DNA of 64,000 nucleotides, taken from positions 1-64,000 of the forward strand of contig NZ_JNNU01000010.1 in the NCBI RefSeq assembly GCF_000732195.1, written 5' to 3'. Under the pieces are notes generated by a model. It did no database searches. It was not told the origin of the DNA and was given only the letters and a program-made list of their open reading frames with translations. Below are positions 8,712-16,475 of the stretch, one piece after another. Origin of the DNA: Neorhizobium vignae (GTDB lineage Bacteria; Pseudomonadota; Alphaproteobacteria; Rhizobiales; Rhizobiaceae). Position numbers and translations under genes: made by a program. Positions within the stretch are counted from its first letter, which is position 1. Each line of letters opens with the position of its first letter.

Positions 8712-9058
8712 GATCTACTTCCCCATGTCAGGGGAGCATCGCACACCGTTCGTTGTCCGCAAGCAGATGCTTAAGTAACAGTTAACGCGATCGCTCGGCG
8801 CGCCCAAGTCAACCCAGACCCGAGCCGTCACCGGATCGGCGTTCTCGGGGCCCAGTGAAGTAGAGGCTTGATGCAGTGGATCGCTGGAAACGCAGATGCT
8901 GACAGGGAACAGGCATTGAGAGCCACGCTGAAATCAACATCCGCGTTCGATCCTTTAACCAGGTCCGAGCCGTGAAGGTAGGCGATGATCTCATCCTGGA
9001 GATGGTTCGTTCGCCAAATGCCGAGGAGACAAGCTCAATCCGGCGGTAAGCTTCTTGA

Positions 9059-9400
9059 TCAGTTGATGACGTGCACGACCTTGCGGGTGCTGGGCTCAAC
9101 CAGCACGGTTTTGCCGCCCACAACGGCATAGCGGTATTTCACGTCCGGGACGTCGACCGTGTGGAGTTCGACCGTTTCGGGAAGCGATGCACCGACGCTG
9201 ACGGTGACATTCGGCACGTCCACGGACCTCACCTTCTGCTTGGTGACATACTCCTTGATCACATCGCGGCCAAGCCGATTGAAATTGCAGAAGAACTGAG
9301 CGCCGGCTAACGATTTGGATCTAGATCCACGATTTTCGGAACATAGTAGCGCGCAACGGCATTCCGTTGGCGATCCAACCGGATCTGAAATCAGACCCAC
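9059..9400 (-). pseudogene. DUF1236 protein, 5' part lost
   Basis: The C-terminal 70 residues (from GRDVIKEYVTKQKV through the SVGASLPETVELH core to the end KYRYAVVGGKTVLV plus STRKVVHVIN) are a good DUF1236 domain, a periplasmic family abundant in rhizobia. The upstream residues to the nominal start at 9400 do not form a signal peptide and do not look like the family, so the export signal and N-terminal half are missing. A complete DUF1236 gene lies 0.9 kb away on the other strand. Either an upstream deletion or a rearrangement removed the start. The region 8712-9058 shows no gene I can support. Confidence 0.6.
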
Positions 9401-9414
9401 CAGTAGGTGACACC

Positions 9415-9489
9415 ATGAATAGCATCGTATGGCTCGTGGGAGCCGTCGTTATCGTCCTCTTTATTCTCGGCTTCTTCGGACTGCGGTAA
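9415..9489 (+). CDS. 24-residue single-pass membrane peptide
   Basis: ATG 9415 to TAA 9487-9489 encodes a 24-residue peptide that is almost entirely one hydrophobic helix (VWLVGAVVIVLFILGFFG) with Asn-Ser before it and Arg at the end. AGGTGA lies five to ten bases upstream of the ATG, a good ribosome site. Tiny Gly-Phe-Phe-Gly-Leu-Arg-ended peptides of this kind recur in Rhizobiales as unannotated membrane proteins, as far as I recall. Its role is unknown. Confidence 0.5.
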   Translation: MNSIVWLVGAVVIVLFILGFFGLR

Positions 9490-9649
9490 TATTTACTCGG
9501 GCGACGCATGGATGATGCCCAAAAACTGCACCGAGCGACCCGATTGGTTCCTGGATGAGAGCTTCCGACGAATCAAAACGTCGTTCGGCCGTAGCCGACC
9601 ATTTGCCTTACCCTCGGGCTGCGCTATTTCTTCTTTAGGAGGATCTAAT

Positions 9650-9871
9650 ATGCTTACGCTAAAGTGGGAGAAACCGGTTCGAGCTGCAGGACAACTGATA
9701 GCCGGGCCGCTCGAGGCGCACCAATTCTTGATGCACGGATGGCCGCATCGGAAAAATGGGGAATGGTCAGCGGCTGAGAACAGCGCCCTTGCCGCCCTCG
9801 ATGGCCGGAAATCCCCTGACGAAGCACGCGAGAAATTTGAGGCGGCCCTTAAGTCGGCTCAATTGAACTGA
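9650..9871 (+). CDS. DUF982 small protein
   Basis: A 73-residue soluble protein beginning MLTLKWEKPVRA, with FLMHGWPHRKNGEW in the middle and an Ala-rich helix (AREKFEAALKSA) at the end. This is the layout of the DUF982 family, which is nearly confined to rhizobia and often present in many copies. The start at 9650 is decided by a strong AGGAGG at 9637-9642; the frame is open further upstream to 9512 but without family resemblance. Function unknown. Confidence 0.75.
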   Translation: MLTLKWEKPVRAAGQLIAGPLEAHQFLMHGWPHRKNGEWSAAENSALAALDGRKSPDEAREKFEAALKSAQLN

Positions 9872-9974
9872 CGCGGAACGAAGCCGACGCAGTTCCGTTC
9901 CTGTCTAGCCCTGACGTCCGCATCGAAGGTTTGAACACTCGGCGCCGAGCACCCCTCAGAGGAGAGGCACTCTT

Positions 9975-10262
9975 ATGAAAAACTTTATCCTCGCTGCCGC
10001 CCTTGTTGCGGGAGCCGGCGGCGCTTTTGCTCAGCAACCGTCGGCGGCTCCACCCGACAAAGTGGTGGATTTTGTCAGCAAGCAACCCATGCCTGCCAAT
10101 CCTGTCCAGGTCAGCGAGAAGATCGCGGTTGGCCAGCCGATACCAAACAACCTCGTGCTGTCACCTATTCCGGATACGCCGAACTTCGCCTTCGCGATCG
10201 TCAATCAGAAGCGCCTGATCGTCGATCCCAAGACGTTCGTGGTGGTCAGGATCGTTGAGTGA
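9975..10262 (+). CDS. DUF1236 periplasmic protein
   Basis: A 95-residue protein with a clean signal peptide (MKNFILAAALVAGAGGAFAQ, cleavage expected after AFA), a Pro-rich spacer and then a DUF1236-type domain (KIAVGQPIPNNLVL to the end LIVDPKTFVVVRIVE). An AGAGG sequence sits about nine bases before the ATG. DUF1236 proteins are small exported rhizobial proteins of unknown function. This is the intact counterpart of the truncated copy at 9059-9400, and the next exported-protein gene follows 110 bases downstream. Confidence 0.75.
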   Translation: MKNFILAAALVAGAGGAFAQQPSAAPPDKVVDFVSKQPMPANPVQVSEKIAVGQPIPNNLVLSPIPDTPNFAFAIVNQKRLIVDPKTFVVVRIVE

Positions 10263-10371
10263 CAAATAGATGACCCACCGGGCGATTGACGATGGTCCAC
10301 CTCAACCTCTCAGGGCGGAACGATGGCGTCCATCCGACGTTCTCTCTGCGCTAGAAATCAGAGGCAATCCC

Positions 10372-10781
10372 ATGCGAACTTATATCCGCCTTACGACGCT
10401 GCTCGTCGGACTATCCGCTACTGCCGCCTTCGCTCAGTCTCCGCCGGCCGACACTTCGCCGCTGCCTAAGGCATCTCCGAAAGTAACAGCAGACAATCCG
10501 CCACCGCGAACTCCTGGTCCACGTGGACCAGGGCCGGATATGGGCCACCACCTACCGCCGTTAGAACGTGGAGCGCGCATCCAAGTCGAGAACGGTCGGA
10601 CCCGGGGGTCGACCTGCGCTGCGCTGATTCAGATTCTACAAGAGAGTGCGCCGACGCATTGGTACAGATCCTCGACACACTCCAAGCGTCATCTTCGACC
10701 GACGGCGCATCGGCACGCGGCTTTAACCGCGATCGTGGTAGCGACCGAGGATATGATCGTGACCGGGTGGATCGGAGATAG
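10372..10781 (+). pseudogene. secreted Pro/Gly-rich small protein, frameshifted in a G run
   Basis: ATG 10372 opens a signal peptide (TTLLVGLSATAAFAQS) followed by a Pro-rich linker (PPPRTPGPRGPGPDMG). The coding sense then changes frame at the GGGGG run 10604-10608. Read in the +1-shifted frame, the sequence continues as VDLRCADSDSTRECADALVQ and ends in an Arg/Asp/Gly-rich tail at TAG 10779-10781. That stop is two bases before the ATG of the next gene, as expected of an operon. The unshifted frame instead runs on to 10794 without family resemblance. A two-base gain, or one-base loss, in the G run explains the break. It is either a phase-variable homopolymer, decay or a sequencing error. Confidence 0.65.
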
Positions 10782-10783
10782 TT

Positions 10784-11068
10784 ATGAAGCGTGACTACAA
10801 TTCCGACATCGACCGCCTTGGCAGACAGCTGGCCGATCTCCGCGCCACGCTCTCTGGGCAAGCGGGCGACGCAACGGGAAGTGCTGCGACCTACATCGTT
10901 CCGAGGGCTCGGCAGTTCGCACGGCAATTCCAAAAGGAAGGGTACGGCCTTGGCAGGGCAGCTCGCGGGAACCCTTCGGCAGCAACTGCAGCCATCGTCG
11001 GCGTCATGGTGCTTGGGGCGGCGGTAGCTTGGCTGTTATCGGCGAGTGGTCGAGAGAAGGACGACTGA
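10784..11068 (+). CDS. small membrane-anchored protein, ElaB/DUF883-like layout
   Basis: A 94-residue protein: a charged N-terminal helix (SDIDRLGRQLADLRATL), a Gly/Ala/Thr spacer, a basic Gln/Arg helix and one C-terminal transmembrane helix (TAAIVGVMVLGAAVAWLL) followed by a short charged tail. This tail-anchored arrangement resembles ElaB/YqjD ribosome-associated stress proteins, but the similarity is only architectural. It starts two bases after the corrected end of the preceding frameshifted gene, so the two probably form one transcript. Confidence 0.65.
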   Translation: MKRDYNSDIDRLGRQLADLRATLSGQAGDATGSAATYIVPRARQFARQFQKEGYGLGRAARGNPSAATAAIVGVMVLGAAVAWLLSASGREKDD

Positions 11069-11085
11069 CCGTTTTCGGTCGTCCT
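11058..11085 (+). terminator. hairpin at the end of the membrane-protein gene
   Basis: The eight-base arms AGGACGAC (11058-11065) and GTCGTCCT (11078-11085) pair perfectly and overlap the stop codon of the preceding gene. ATTACCTTTTAAA follows. A second, imperfect GC-rich stem lies at about 11099-11130. Either could end the small-protein transcript; the T run is weak. Confidence 0.45.
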
Positions 11086-11167
11086 ATTACCTTTTAAAGG
11101 GGATGGCGTTCACAGACGCCTCCCCCTTCCGTGTTGGTCACACAGTGGAAGGAAGTCGTCGTCTTGA

Positions 11168-12076
11168 CTGGCCATCAAAGACTTTTCCCTGTCGAAGCGC
11201 GGTGCGCAGAAAAGCGCGAGTGCAGCGGTGCAAAATGAAGGATCGGTCAAGAATGAGATCAGGAAACTGTCGCTGCGCGCACTTCTCCATTACCTCTGGC
11301 ACCAAGGTGGATTGACCGAATGGACGGCGCATTGGGCGGGCAAGCGCCATTGGTTTCAGGTGCGTAGTCATCTTATGGAAGCCGCAGCGACGACCACGGT
11401 GAAAGGCTCAGCGTTATCGGAGCGGCTCCTCATTCCGGAAAACTTTCGACTGGAAGACAAGGCTGCCATCGAACAGCGTAGGGCTGTGGCTGTTGCGGAT
11501 ATACGCGCCCCGTCGTGCGGGCCGAGAAAACTGATGGTGCTGATCGGGGAGGTGAAGGAATTTGCGTCAGCCCGCAGCGGCCAGAAGATCGTCGTCAAGC
11601 ATATGCCGGGTTTCCGGTTGATGATCGAAGACGACGCCTGGCGCCGGCTGCAGTCGCGCTATGCTGCCGAGCTTGAACTCTGGCGGGCCAACGACAGGTT
11701 CCATCTCGTCGTCATCGCGACCTTCGGCATGACGCAGTCCGGCCTCGCCATGATCGACGAGATCGCCCTGATGTCGGCAAGCGAGCAATGGCTGCCGATC
11801 GAAAATGCCTACGAGCAGCGGCTTGTCGAAGCTCTGTCGCGGCTCAGTCTGAAAAGCGTCAAGGGCCTGCGGTTCAACCTGTCGTCGACGCAGCCGATTG
11901 CAGCGGCTACCCTTCCGCATCGCCGGCCGTCGCCGGCAGCGCTTTATATCGTGCCGCCGGATGCCGACGAGGAATTTGAGACAGCACTTTTGGAGATGAT
12001 CGCGGCGCGAGCGGATGTCGAACCTTGGATCTGGCGCGTAGCCGAAGGCGAGATGCCTTCCCTTCCTCTCGGATGA
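11168..12076 (+). pseudogene. DUF1173 family protein, 5'-truncated
   Basis: From a stop at 11165-11167 onward the frame reads as the last two thirds of DUF1173, a family of about 400 residues found on alphaproteobacterial plasmids and integrative elements. Markers are the LSLRALLHYLWHQ helix, AGKRHW, the MVLIGEVKEF strand, QKIVVKHMPGF, and the C-terminal GLRFNLSSTQP and ALYIVPPDADEE. About 110-130 N-terminal residues are missing and no normal start exists; GTG 11228 is the only fair internal start. The loss happened at the junction with the small-gene block, so this marks one edge of the decayed mobile region. Confidence 0.65.
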
Positions 12077-12192
12077 TCTGACATTCGGTTGATATCATTG
12101 TGGTGAATCGATCCACGACGACCGATTCAAATGTCTTCTGTAGTTGCCGCCCGGGATGCAAGAAGATTTGATTTGAATGCGCGAGTGATCGA

Positions 12193-12483
12193 GTGCAGTA
12201 CAGTTTTCGGATTTACTGCCAGCCGATCGACCGCACTCGAAACATGGCACGCTATTGCACGCTTTCCATCCAACCGACCTTATTCGGCAAAGCTGTCGCC
12301 CTGCGCTGCCGGGGACGGAATGGAAAGCGCGGCGGCGAGAAGTCAGAGGTCTTCGCTTCGGAAATGGACGCAGCGCTGCATGTCCTTGAACTGGCCCGTC
12401 GACGGCGCGCAAAGGGCTGCAGACCGGTTGGAAACTGTGGAAATCCGCCCGGATCGCCGACCTTTTCTGCATTGCATCCATGA
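12193..12483 (+). CDS. WGR-domain protein with altered WGR motif
   Basis: A 96-residue protein from GTG 12193 with the usual plasmid WGR layout: an N-terminal strand, then RTRNMARYCTLSIQPTLFG, a basic strand, KRGGEKSEVFASEMDAALH and a basic helix ending ARRRRAKGC. The motif that names the family, Trp-Gly-Arg, reads Arg-Gly-Arg here (CGG in place of TGG), and nearby residues also drift. WGR domains bind nucleic acids or poly(ADP-ribose)-type partners; in rhizobial plasmids they occur as stand-alone proteins of unknown role. The gene may be degenerating. The HU gene follows 55 bases later. Confidence 0.5.
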   Translation: MQYSFRIYCQPIDRTRNMARYCTLSIQPTLFGKAVALRCRGRNGKRGGEKSEVFASEMDAALHVLELARRRRAKGCRPVGNCGNPPGSPTFSALHP

Positions 12484-12538
12484 CAACGCGCGGATCGACT
12501 GGCAGAGATTCCGGATCAATGATGATGCGGAGACCAAC

Positions 12539-12817
12539 ATGACCACCACCAACGAAATTGCCGACAAGATCGCCGGAGAACATGGGCTGACCAAGGCTCA
12601 GGGAAAAGCGGTTGTCGAGGCGGTTATCGCCTCGATCACGCAAGCGGCCGTTGCCGGCAACGAAACCTCCCTGCCCGGCTTCGGCAAGTTCAAGGTGAAA
12701 GAAACACCGGAGCGTGAAGCGCGCAATCCGGCGACCGGCGCGACCATCAAGGTCGCCGCTGCAAAGAAGCTGGCTTTCACGCCCGCCAAGGCGCTGAAGG
12801 ATGCGCTAAACAAGTAA
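12539..12817 (+). CDS. hup: HU-family DNA-binding protein
   Basis: A 92-residue HU/IHF-type nucleoid protein. The dimer-forming helices (MTTTNEIADKIAGEHGLTK and AVVEAVIASITQA) are followed by the hallmark GFGKFKVKE beta arm start, an arm with ARNPATGATI (the RNP tip that intercalates into DNA) and the C-terminal helix. The RNP tip and Gly-Phe-Gly turn are intact. The frame is open upstream to 12131, but ATG 12539 matches the family start. HU copies are common on plasmids and integrative elements, so it may belong to the decayed element on its right. Confidence 0.9.
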   Translation: MTTTNEIADKIAGEHGLTKAQGKAVVEAVIASITQAAVAGNETSLPGFGKFKVKETPEREARNPATGATIKVAAAKKLAFTPAKALKDALNK

Positions 12818-12967
12818 GCACCCTACAGCTTTGTCCAGCCAGTGCTGGGCGGCAGCGCGACGCCAGGCGGCACTATCGGGGATGTCGATGCTATCGACTG
12901 GGTAATGCTGGTCCTGCCGGCGAGCATGCCCAAGATGTGGAATATCATCGGGAGTGAGGCGATCATT

Positions 12968-13006
12968 CGAGCCTGGGGCGCCGGTCGATCCGGCGCCCCA
13001 GGCTCG
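12968..13006. terminator. 17-bp perfect GC-rich inverted repeat
   Basis: Arms at 12968-12984 and 12990-13006 pair perfectly over 17 bases (CGAGCCTGGGGCGCCGG on the left) around the loop TCGAT. It lies just past the stop of the leftward small gene at 13027. It lacks a T run on either strand, so it may be a strong stabilising or Rho-assisted terminator. It is one of several hairpins between genes of this block. The remaining bases 12818-13026 hold a minus-strand open tail without a start. Confidence 0.6.
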
Positions 13007-13026
13007 GCGACATGGCAAGAGCCTCT

Positions 13027-13191
13027 TCAGAAAGGAGGCTCGCTGGTGAACCAGCCATCCTGCTCGGCGATGATCACAGCAAGCTCGGCACGTGCCAGTT
13101 CCAGTTCGATTTCGATCTCCCGGCGCTCGACCGGGTCGATTGCTTCGCGCAGTTCCAGCCGAAGCTCTTCGATGTGTTGTTCCAGCAGCAT
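13027..13191 (-). CDS. small coiled-coil hypothetical protein
   Basis: A 54-residue, strongly acidic helical protein (MLLEQHIEELRLELREAID, then a second Glu/Leu/Ala helix and a WFTSEPPF tail). Three ATG codons lie at 13200, 13197 and 13191; AAGGAG touches the first one, so the best spacing (nine bases) is to ATG 13191. Small Glu-rich proteins ending in a short aromatic/Pro tail are common in the accessory modules of alphaproteobacterial integrative elements. Function unknown. The 13237-13454 stretch upstream shows no convincing gene. Confidence 0.55.
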   Translation of the reverse strand: MLLEQHIEELRLELREAIDPVERREIEIELELARAELAVIIAEQDGWFTSEPPF

Positions 13192-13454
13192 CGTCATCAT
13201 CTCCTTGTTGATGTGAAAGACGACGCGGGCGGTCATGGGGGCATGATGGGGTCAAGGATCGCGCCAGCGACCGGCGGAGCCGGCGAGTGGGGGAGCCGAT
13301 TGTCAGAGCGGAGGGAACCGGAGCGGAGGCAAAATTGGGGGCACCGCTCGTCCTTGAGGCCGGCATGGCGCCATGACATCCTCGGACGGACTGAGCAGAC
13401 ATTTCCTCTCCGTAGGGCACCCGAAAGCGGCAGGCCGCGCCTGCCGCTCACACG

Positions 13455-13783
13455 TCAAGCGGCGGTGCTGACCGCCGCCATACGACCGACCACGAGCAGC
13501 CACTCCGGACTCGTCGACACGAAACGGCCGTCATAGGCATGGGTGCGACGACCGGCGGGGCCGTCGATCAGCAGGGCGATGTCCGTCGTCGCGTCGGCGG
13601 TGCATGGCTCCAGCCGTGGACGACGGCGTCGCCGGCACGGCTGCGGACGAGGTGGTTCGGCGCAAAACGATCGTGGCACTCCCTATCGGTCAGCGGGAGC
13701 AGCAGCAGGCTATCGACAAAGCTCCGCTCACCAACGGCCGTTTTGTCATCGCAGACAGCATGGATACGATCGATGGTGATCAT
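13455..13783 (-). pseudogene. hypothetical element protein, probable frameshift
   Basis: From ATG 13783 the frame reads well through MITIDRIHAVCDDKTAVGE, LLLLPLTDRECHDRFAPNHL and VVHGWSHAPP, then becomes a basic string and stops at 13568. The overlapping frame takes over with ATTDIALLIDGPAGRRTHAY and ends sensibly at the stop at 13455 (SPEWLLVVGRMAAVSTAA). Together they look like one protein of about 105 residues with a shift between roughly 13590 and 13610. I do not recognise the family, so the fusion rests on protein-like composition of the two parts and on the position in a block where other genes are broken. Confidence 0.4.
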
Positions 13784-13809
13784 GGCAATTCCTCGGCTCG
13801 AATGGTTGT

Positions 13810-13833
13810 GCCGGCCCCGCTTGCGGGGCCGGC
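13810..13833. terminator. 11-bp perfect inverted repeat between element genes
   Basis: GCCGGCCCCGC at 13810-13820 and GCGGGGCCGGC at 13823-13833 pair perfectly; with a loop of two bases the top of the stem must open in practice. It lies between the DUF736 stop (13842) and the start of the next leftward gene (13783). Confidence 0.55.
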
Positions 13834-13841
13834 GGTCCGGT

Positions 13842-14165
13842 TCAGGCCGGGCTGTTCCAGAGGATTACTTTCTTGCCGGGCTCGCCACCGGGGGCCGGGG
13901 CGACGTTGCCGAAGATCACGCCGATCTCGGGTGCCTCGAGCTTCGTGGAGATGTATTCCTCGCCGGTCTGCCGGGAGATGCGGTTCCAGCCTGCGCCGAT
14001 CTCGAAGCCTGTCTTGCGGTGGATGATGCGGTAGTCCGGGGCTTCTTCGCTCGCCTTGTTGGCGTTCGGGACGAGGGCGATGGGGGCATTGACGCGGATG
14101 GTGGCGAAGACGCCTTCGAGAGTGCCGTCGGTCTTTTCGGTGAGGGTTGCGATCGTGGTAGCCAT
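13842..14165 (-). CDS. DUF736 family protein
   Basis: A 107-residue DUF736 protein: MATTIATLTEKTDGTLEG start, the conserved APDYRIIHRKTGFEIGAGW core and EEYISTKLEAPEIG strand, and an Asn-rich end. DUF736 is a hallmark small protein of conjugative plasmids and integrative elements in alphaproteobacteria, usually near DUF2493 and transfer genes; its function is unknown. It looks intact. It supports reading 11-22 kb as a former mobile element. Confidence 0.85.
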   Translation of the reverse strand: MATTIATLTEKTDGTLEGVFATIRVNAPIALVPNANKASEEAPDYRIIHRKTGFEIGAGWNRISRQTGEEYISTKLEAPEIGVIFGNVAPAPGGEPGKKVILWNSPA

Positions 14166-14624
14166 GGTAGGGTCTCCTTCGTTGCATCGGGACCATTCCC
14201 GATGGCGCCCGAAGAAGGGGCCGCGCCGCAGGCGTCACCGCAGCGTAGCGAAGGGAAACCCCTTGCGGGTTGACGCTGATCGCGGCCGGTCCCTTAGAAA
14301 GGCGACATGAAGAACGGGAATGGTCTTTGATTGCGACGTCGGCAGGAGACCTCGCCGAGGCGGCCGTTTGCTGCCGCGCGGAGTCCGCGCTCGTGGCATG
14401 CGTCGGTGGTGTTCGGGTCAACGGACGCTGGCCGTCAACCAGTCGGACCCATCGCGAGAGATCGGCACAGTTCTGATCCCATCCTCATCGTCAAAGATGG
14501 CTTCGGTGGCGGGAGGCCCGAATCCTCGGTCCCTGACGCGGCTGCAGTTCTGCGGAGCGCAATCGAGTGACAGACGTGATTTCAAGGGATGTCGCTTCGG
14601 AGGGCGGCGGGGATGCGGGAAGTC
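14166..14624. other. gap of 459 bases upstream of DUF736
   Basis: No supported gene on either strand. It holds a short hairpin (AACCC and GGGTT, near 14257-14270) and the probable promoter and leader of DUF736. Long open frames across it on the plus strand are Arg-rich and look spurious. Confidence 0.5.
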
Positions 14625-15044
14625 TCAGTCGAGGCGGTTGACCCGGCCGGTTCCGCCGCGGGCCTCGGCAAACAGTCTGGCGATCTTCACCATGAAGAAT
14701 TTGCTGAAGCGGCCGAGGATGTCCTGACCGGGCTCGATGTACCAGGAGCGTTCGACAACATCGTAATTGTATTCGTCGGCCATGATCCAGCACTGCTTCA
14801 GATCGCTTAAGCCCGCGCGCTTGCGCTCGATGTCCGGGATCTCCAATGAGGCGCGACCCGTTTGCGGCGGTTGCGTGGTGATGGCGAGAAGCGCCAGATG
14901 GGTATTTCCATCGGCGGCATTGCGGATGGCGATGACGACGCAGACGGGACGCTGCTTTCGGCCTTCGGTCTCACCACGCTGCTGCTGCCAGGCCCAGAGG
15001 TAGGGATAGGAGATGACCTCGCCGGGTCGGAATTCACGGCTCAT
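14625..15044 (-). CDS. PemK/MazF-like toxin of a type II toxin-antitoxin pair
   Basis: A 139-residue protein beginning MSREFRPGEVISYPYLWAWQ, followed by GRKQRPVCVVIAI (the PemK/MazF strand pair with the conserved Arg-Pro-Val), HLALLAITTQPP and a C-terminal WYIEPGQDILGRFSKFF region. This is the plasmid-maintenance PemK-like variant with an SH3-like barrel that cuts RNA. ATG 15044 overlaps the antitoxin stop by 11 bases, the usual order of antitoxin first then toxin. The toxin looks intact although several neighbours are broken, as expected if the pair selects for its own retention. Confidence 0.75.
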   Translation of the reverse strand: MSREFRPGEVISYPYLWAWQQQRGETEGRKQRPVCVVIAIRNAADGNTHLALLAITTQPPQTGRASLEIPDIERKRAGLSDLKQCWIMADEYNYDVVERSWYIEPGQDILGRFSKFFMVKIARLFAEARGGTGRVNRLD

Positions 15045-15300
15045 CGTCGTAGCCTTCGCCGCGCGCCAGCCGATCAAGCGCCTCGTCGAACAGTTCCGCA
15101 TGCTCGGCGGGCATTTCCGAGATACGAAAGGCGCGGCGGGGGTCGCCACCGGTGCGCATGCGCTCATAGTGATCGTAGCTCATCAGCACGAAGCGAGGCT
15201 TCTTGTGGCGAGTCAGAACAACCGGCTCGCGGCTTGCCGCATCGGTCACGTCGCCGATCTGCTTGTTGAGGTCGCCCGTCGTGAACTGCTTCATGGCCAT
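15034..15300 (-). CDS. Phd/YefM-like antitoxin
   Basis: An 88-residue antitoxin: MKQFTTGDLNKQIGDVTDAA (DNA-binding Phd/YefM N-terminal domain), the hallmark PVVLTRHKKPRFVLMSYDHYERM, and an acidic C-terminal tail (ALDRLARGEGYDDEP) that would wrap the toxin. ATG 15300 and 15294 are both possible. The frame is open upstream to 15390, but those residues do not fit the family. It should repress its own promoter in the 80 bases upstream, where the sequence is locally AT-rich. Confidence 0.8.
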   Translation of the reverse strand: MAMKQFTTGDLNKQIGDVTDAASREPVVLTRHKKPRFVLMSYDHYERMRTGGDPRRAFRISEMPAEHAELFDEALDRLARGEGYDDEP

Positions 15301-15379
15301 AGTCTCCAAAGTACCGTTTCTATATAAACCACTTTCTCCATGTTTTCCATCCTTTCCATGTTTCCAGGAAAAACGGCGC

Positions 15380-16321
15380 TCACGCGCCATCTCCTGAAGC
15401 CTGCCAGACCGGGATGCCGAGCCGACGCGCCTTGTCGGCGAGATTGCCGGTGATGCCGTTTCCGGGGAAGACGATCAATCCGGCGGGCATGACCGACAGC
15501 ATATCGTCATTGCGCCGAAACGGTGCGGCCTTGGCGTGTTTCGTCCAATTCGGCTTGAAGGTGATCTGCGTCACCTGACGCGCTTCTGCCCAGCAGGCGG
15601 CGATGCGCTCGGCGCCCTTCGGAGAACCGCCGTGCAGCAGCACCATGTCGGGATGTTTGGCATGGGCCTGATCGAGCTTCGCCCAGATCAGTTCGTGGTC
15701 GTTATAGTCCATGCCGCCGGAGAAGGCGATCTTGGTGCCGGCGGGGATCAACACCTCGGTCTCGGCGCGCCGCCGCGCGGAGAGGAAGTCGCGGCTGTCG
15801 ATCATCGCCGCCGTCATGTTGGCGTGGTTGACTTTCGAGCCGGTGCGCGGTCGCCAGGACGAACCGGTCTGCGCCTCGAAGAGATCGGCTGCATAATCGC
15901 GCATGAACTCGAAGCTATTTCTGCGCTCCAGGAGCGTGATGCCTTCGGCCACGAGCCGTTCGAGTTCGACACTTTTCACCTCCGAGCCGTCCTGCTCGCG
16001 CTGGCCGGTGCGCTGCGCTTCCTCGTTGCGGTCGAGTTCGCGCTGGATGCGCTCGCCGGCGCGATGGAAGAGATTGGGGACCGACCAGAACAGGTCGTCG
16101 AGATCGGGCTCCAGCCGGGTGTCGCCGAGCATCTCGGCGAGGGCGTCGAAGATCGCGGTGATCGATGACTGGACCTGCGGTTCCTCCGGCAATGGCCGCG
16201 GGTCGGGCTCATCCTGGAAGGGGCGATAGCCGAAGACCTGCATCTCGTAGATGAAGCGGTCGGTCGGAGAGGAAGGGTGATGGGGCTCGCGGCCGTCGTC
16301 GGGCGGAAGGATAAGGTTCAT
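15380..16321 (-). CDS. DUF2493 (SLOG/YspA-like) protein
   Basis: A 313-residue protein starting at ATG 16321 with a GGAGA ribosome site. The N-terminal two thirds is charged and helical (including SSITAIFDALAEMLGDTRLE, and VELERLVAEGITLLERRNS). The C-terminal DUF2493 domain has KIAFSGGMDYNDHELIW, MVLLHGGSPKGAERIAACW and a closing GLIVFPGNGITGNLADKAR, the glycine-rich nucleotide-binding loops of the SLOG superfamily. DUF2493 is a standard gene of alphaproteobacterial integrative elements. SLOG domains are thought to bind or make nucleotide ligands. Confidence 0.8.
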   Translation of the reverse strand: MNLILPPDDGREPHHPSSPTDRFIYEMQVFGYRPFQDEPDPRPLPEEPQVQSSITAIFDALAEMLGDTRLEPDLDDLFWSVPNLFHRAGERIQRELDRNEEAQRTGQREQDGSEVKSVELERLVAEGITLLERRNSFEFMRDYAADLFEAQTGSSWRPRTGSKVNHANMTAAMIDSRDFLSARRRAETEVLIPAGTKIAFSGGMDYNDHELIWAKLDQAHAKHPDMVLLHGGSPKGAERIAACWAEARQVTQITFKPNWTKHAKAAPFRRNDDMLSVMPAGLIVFPGNGITGNLADKARRLGIPVWQASGDGA

Positions 16322-16339
16322 GCTGGTCTCCGTTGGGTG

Positions 16340-16358
16340 GGCCGCGCCTCTCGCGGCC
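16340..16358. other. hairpin in the leader of the DUF2493 gene
   Basis: GGCCGCG (16340-16346) and CGCGGCC (16352-16358) pair across five bases, ending 19 bases before the DUF2493 start codon on the minus strand. The position fits a leader hairpin like those before other genes in this block. Confidence 0.4.
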
Positions 16359-16475
16359 TGACGGCGAACCCGGTCACGAGGGCCGAGGCCGGAACCGCAA
16401 GCGAAGCGCAGCGGCCCAGCGAAGCGCCGGGCGGCTGAGGGAGGGCTTCTTGGTTCGCGAGGAATGACGGGCCAT

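Noticed and set aside
12806..12965. Minus-strand open tail next to HU (ending in an Asp-Ile-Pro-Asp-Ser-Ala-Ala-Trp segment)
   Set aside because: It looks somewhat protein-like, but has no start other than through the strong hairpin and ends inside the HU gene on the other strand; possibly a fragment but not supportable.
15536..16168. Plus-strand frame opposite DUF2493
   Set aside because: Shadow of the DUF2493 gene; no motif.
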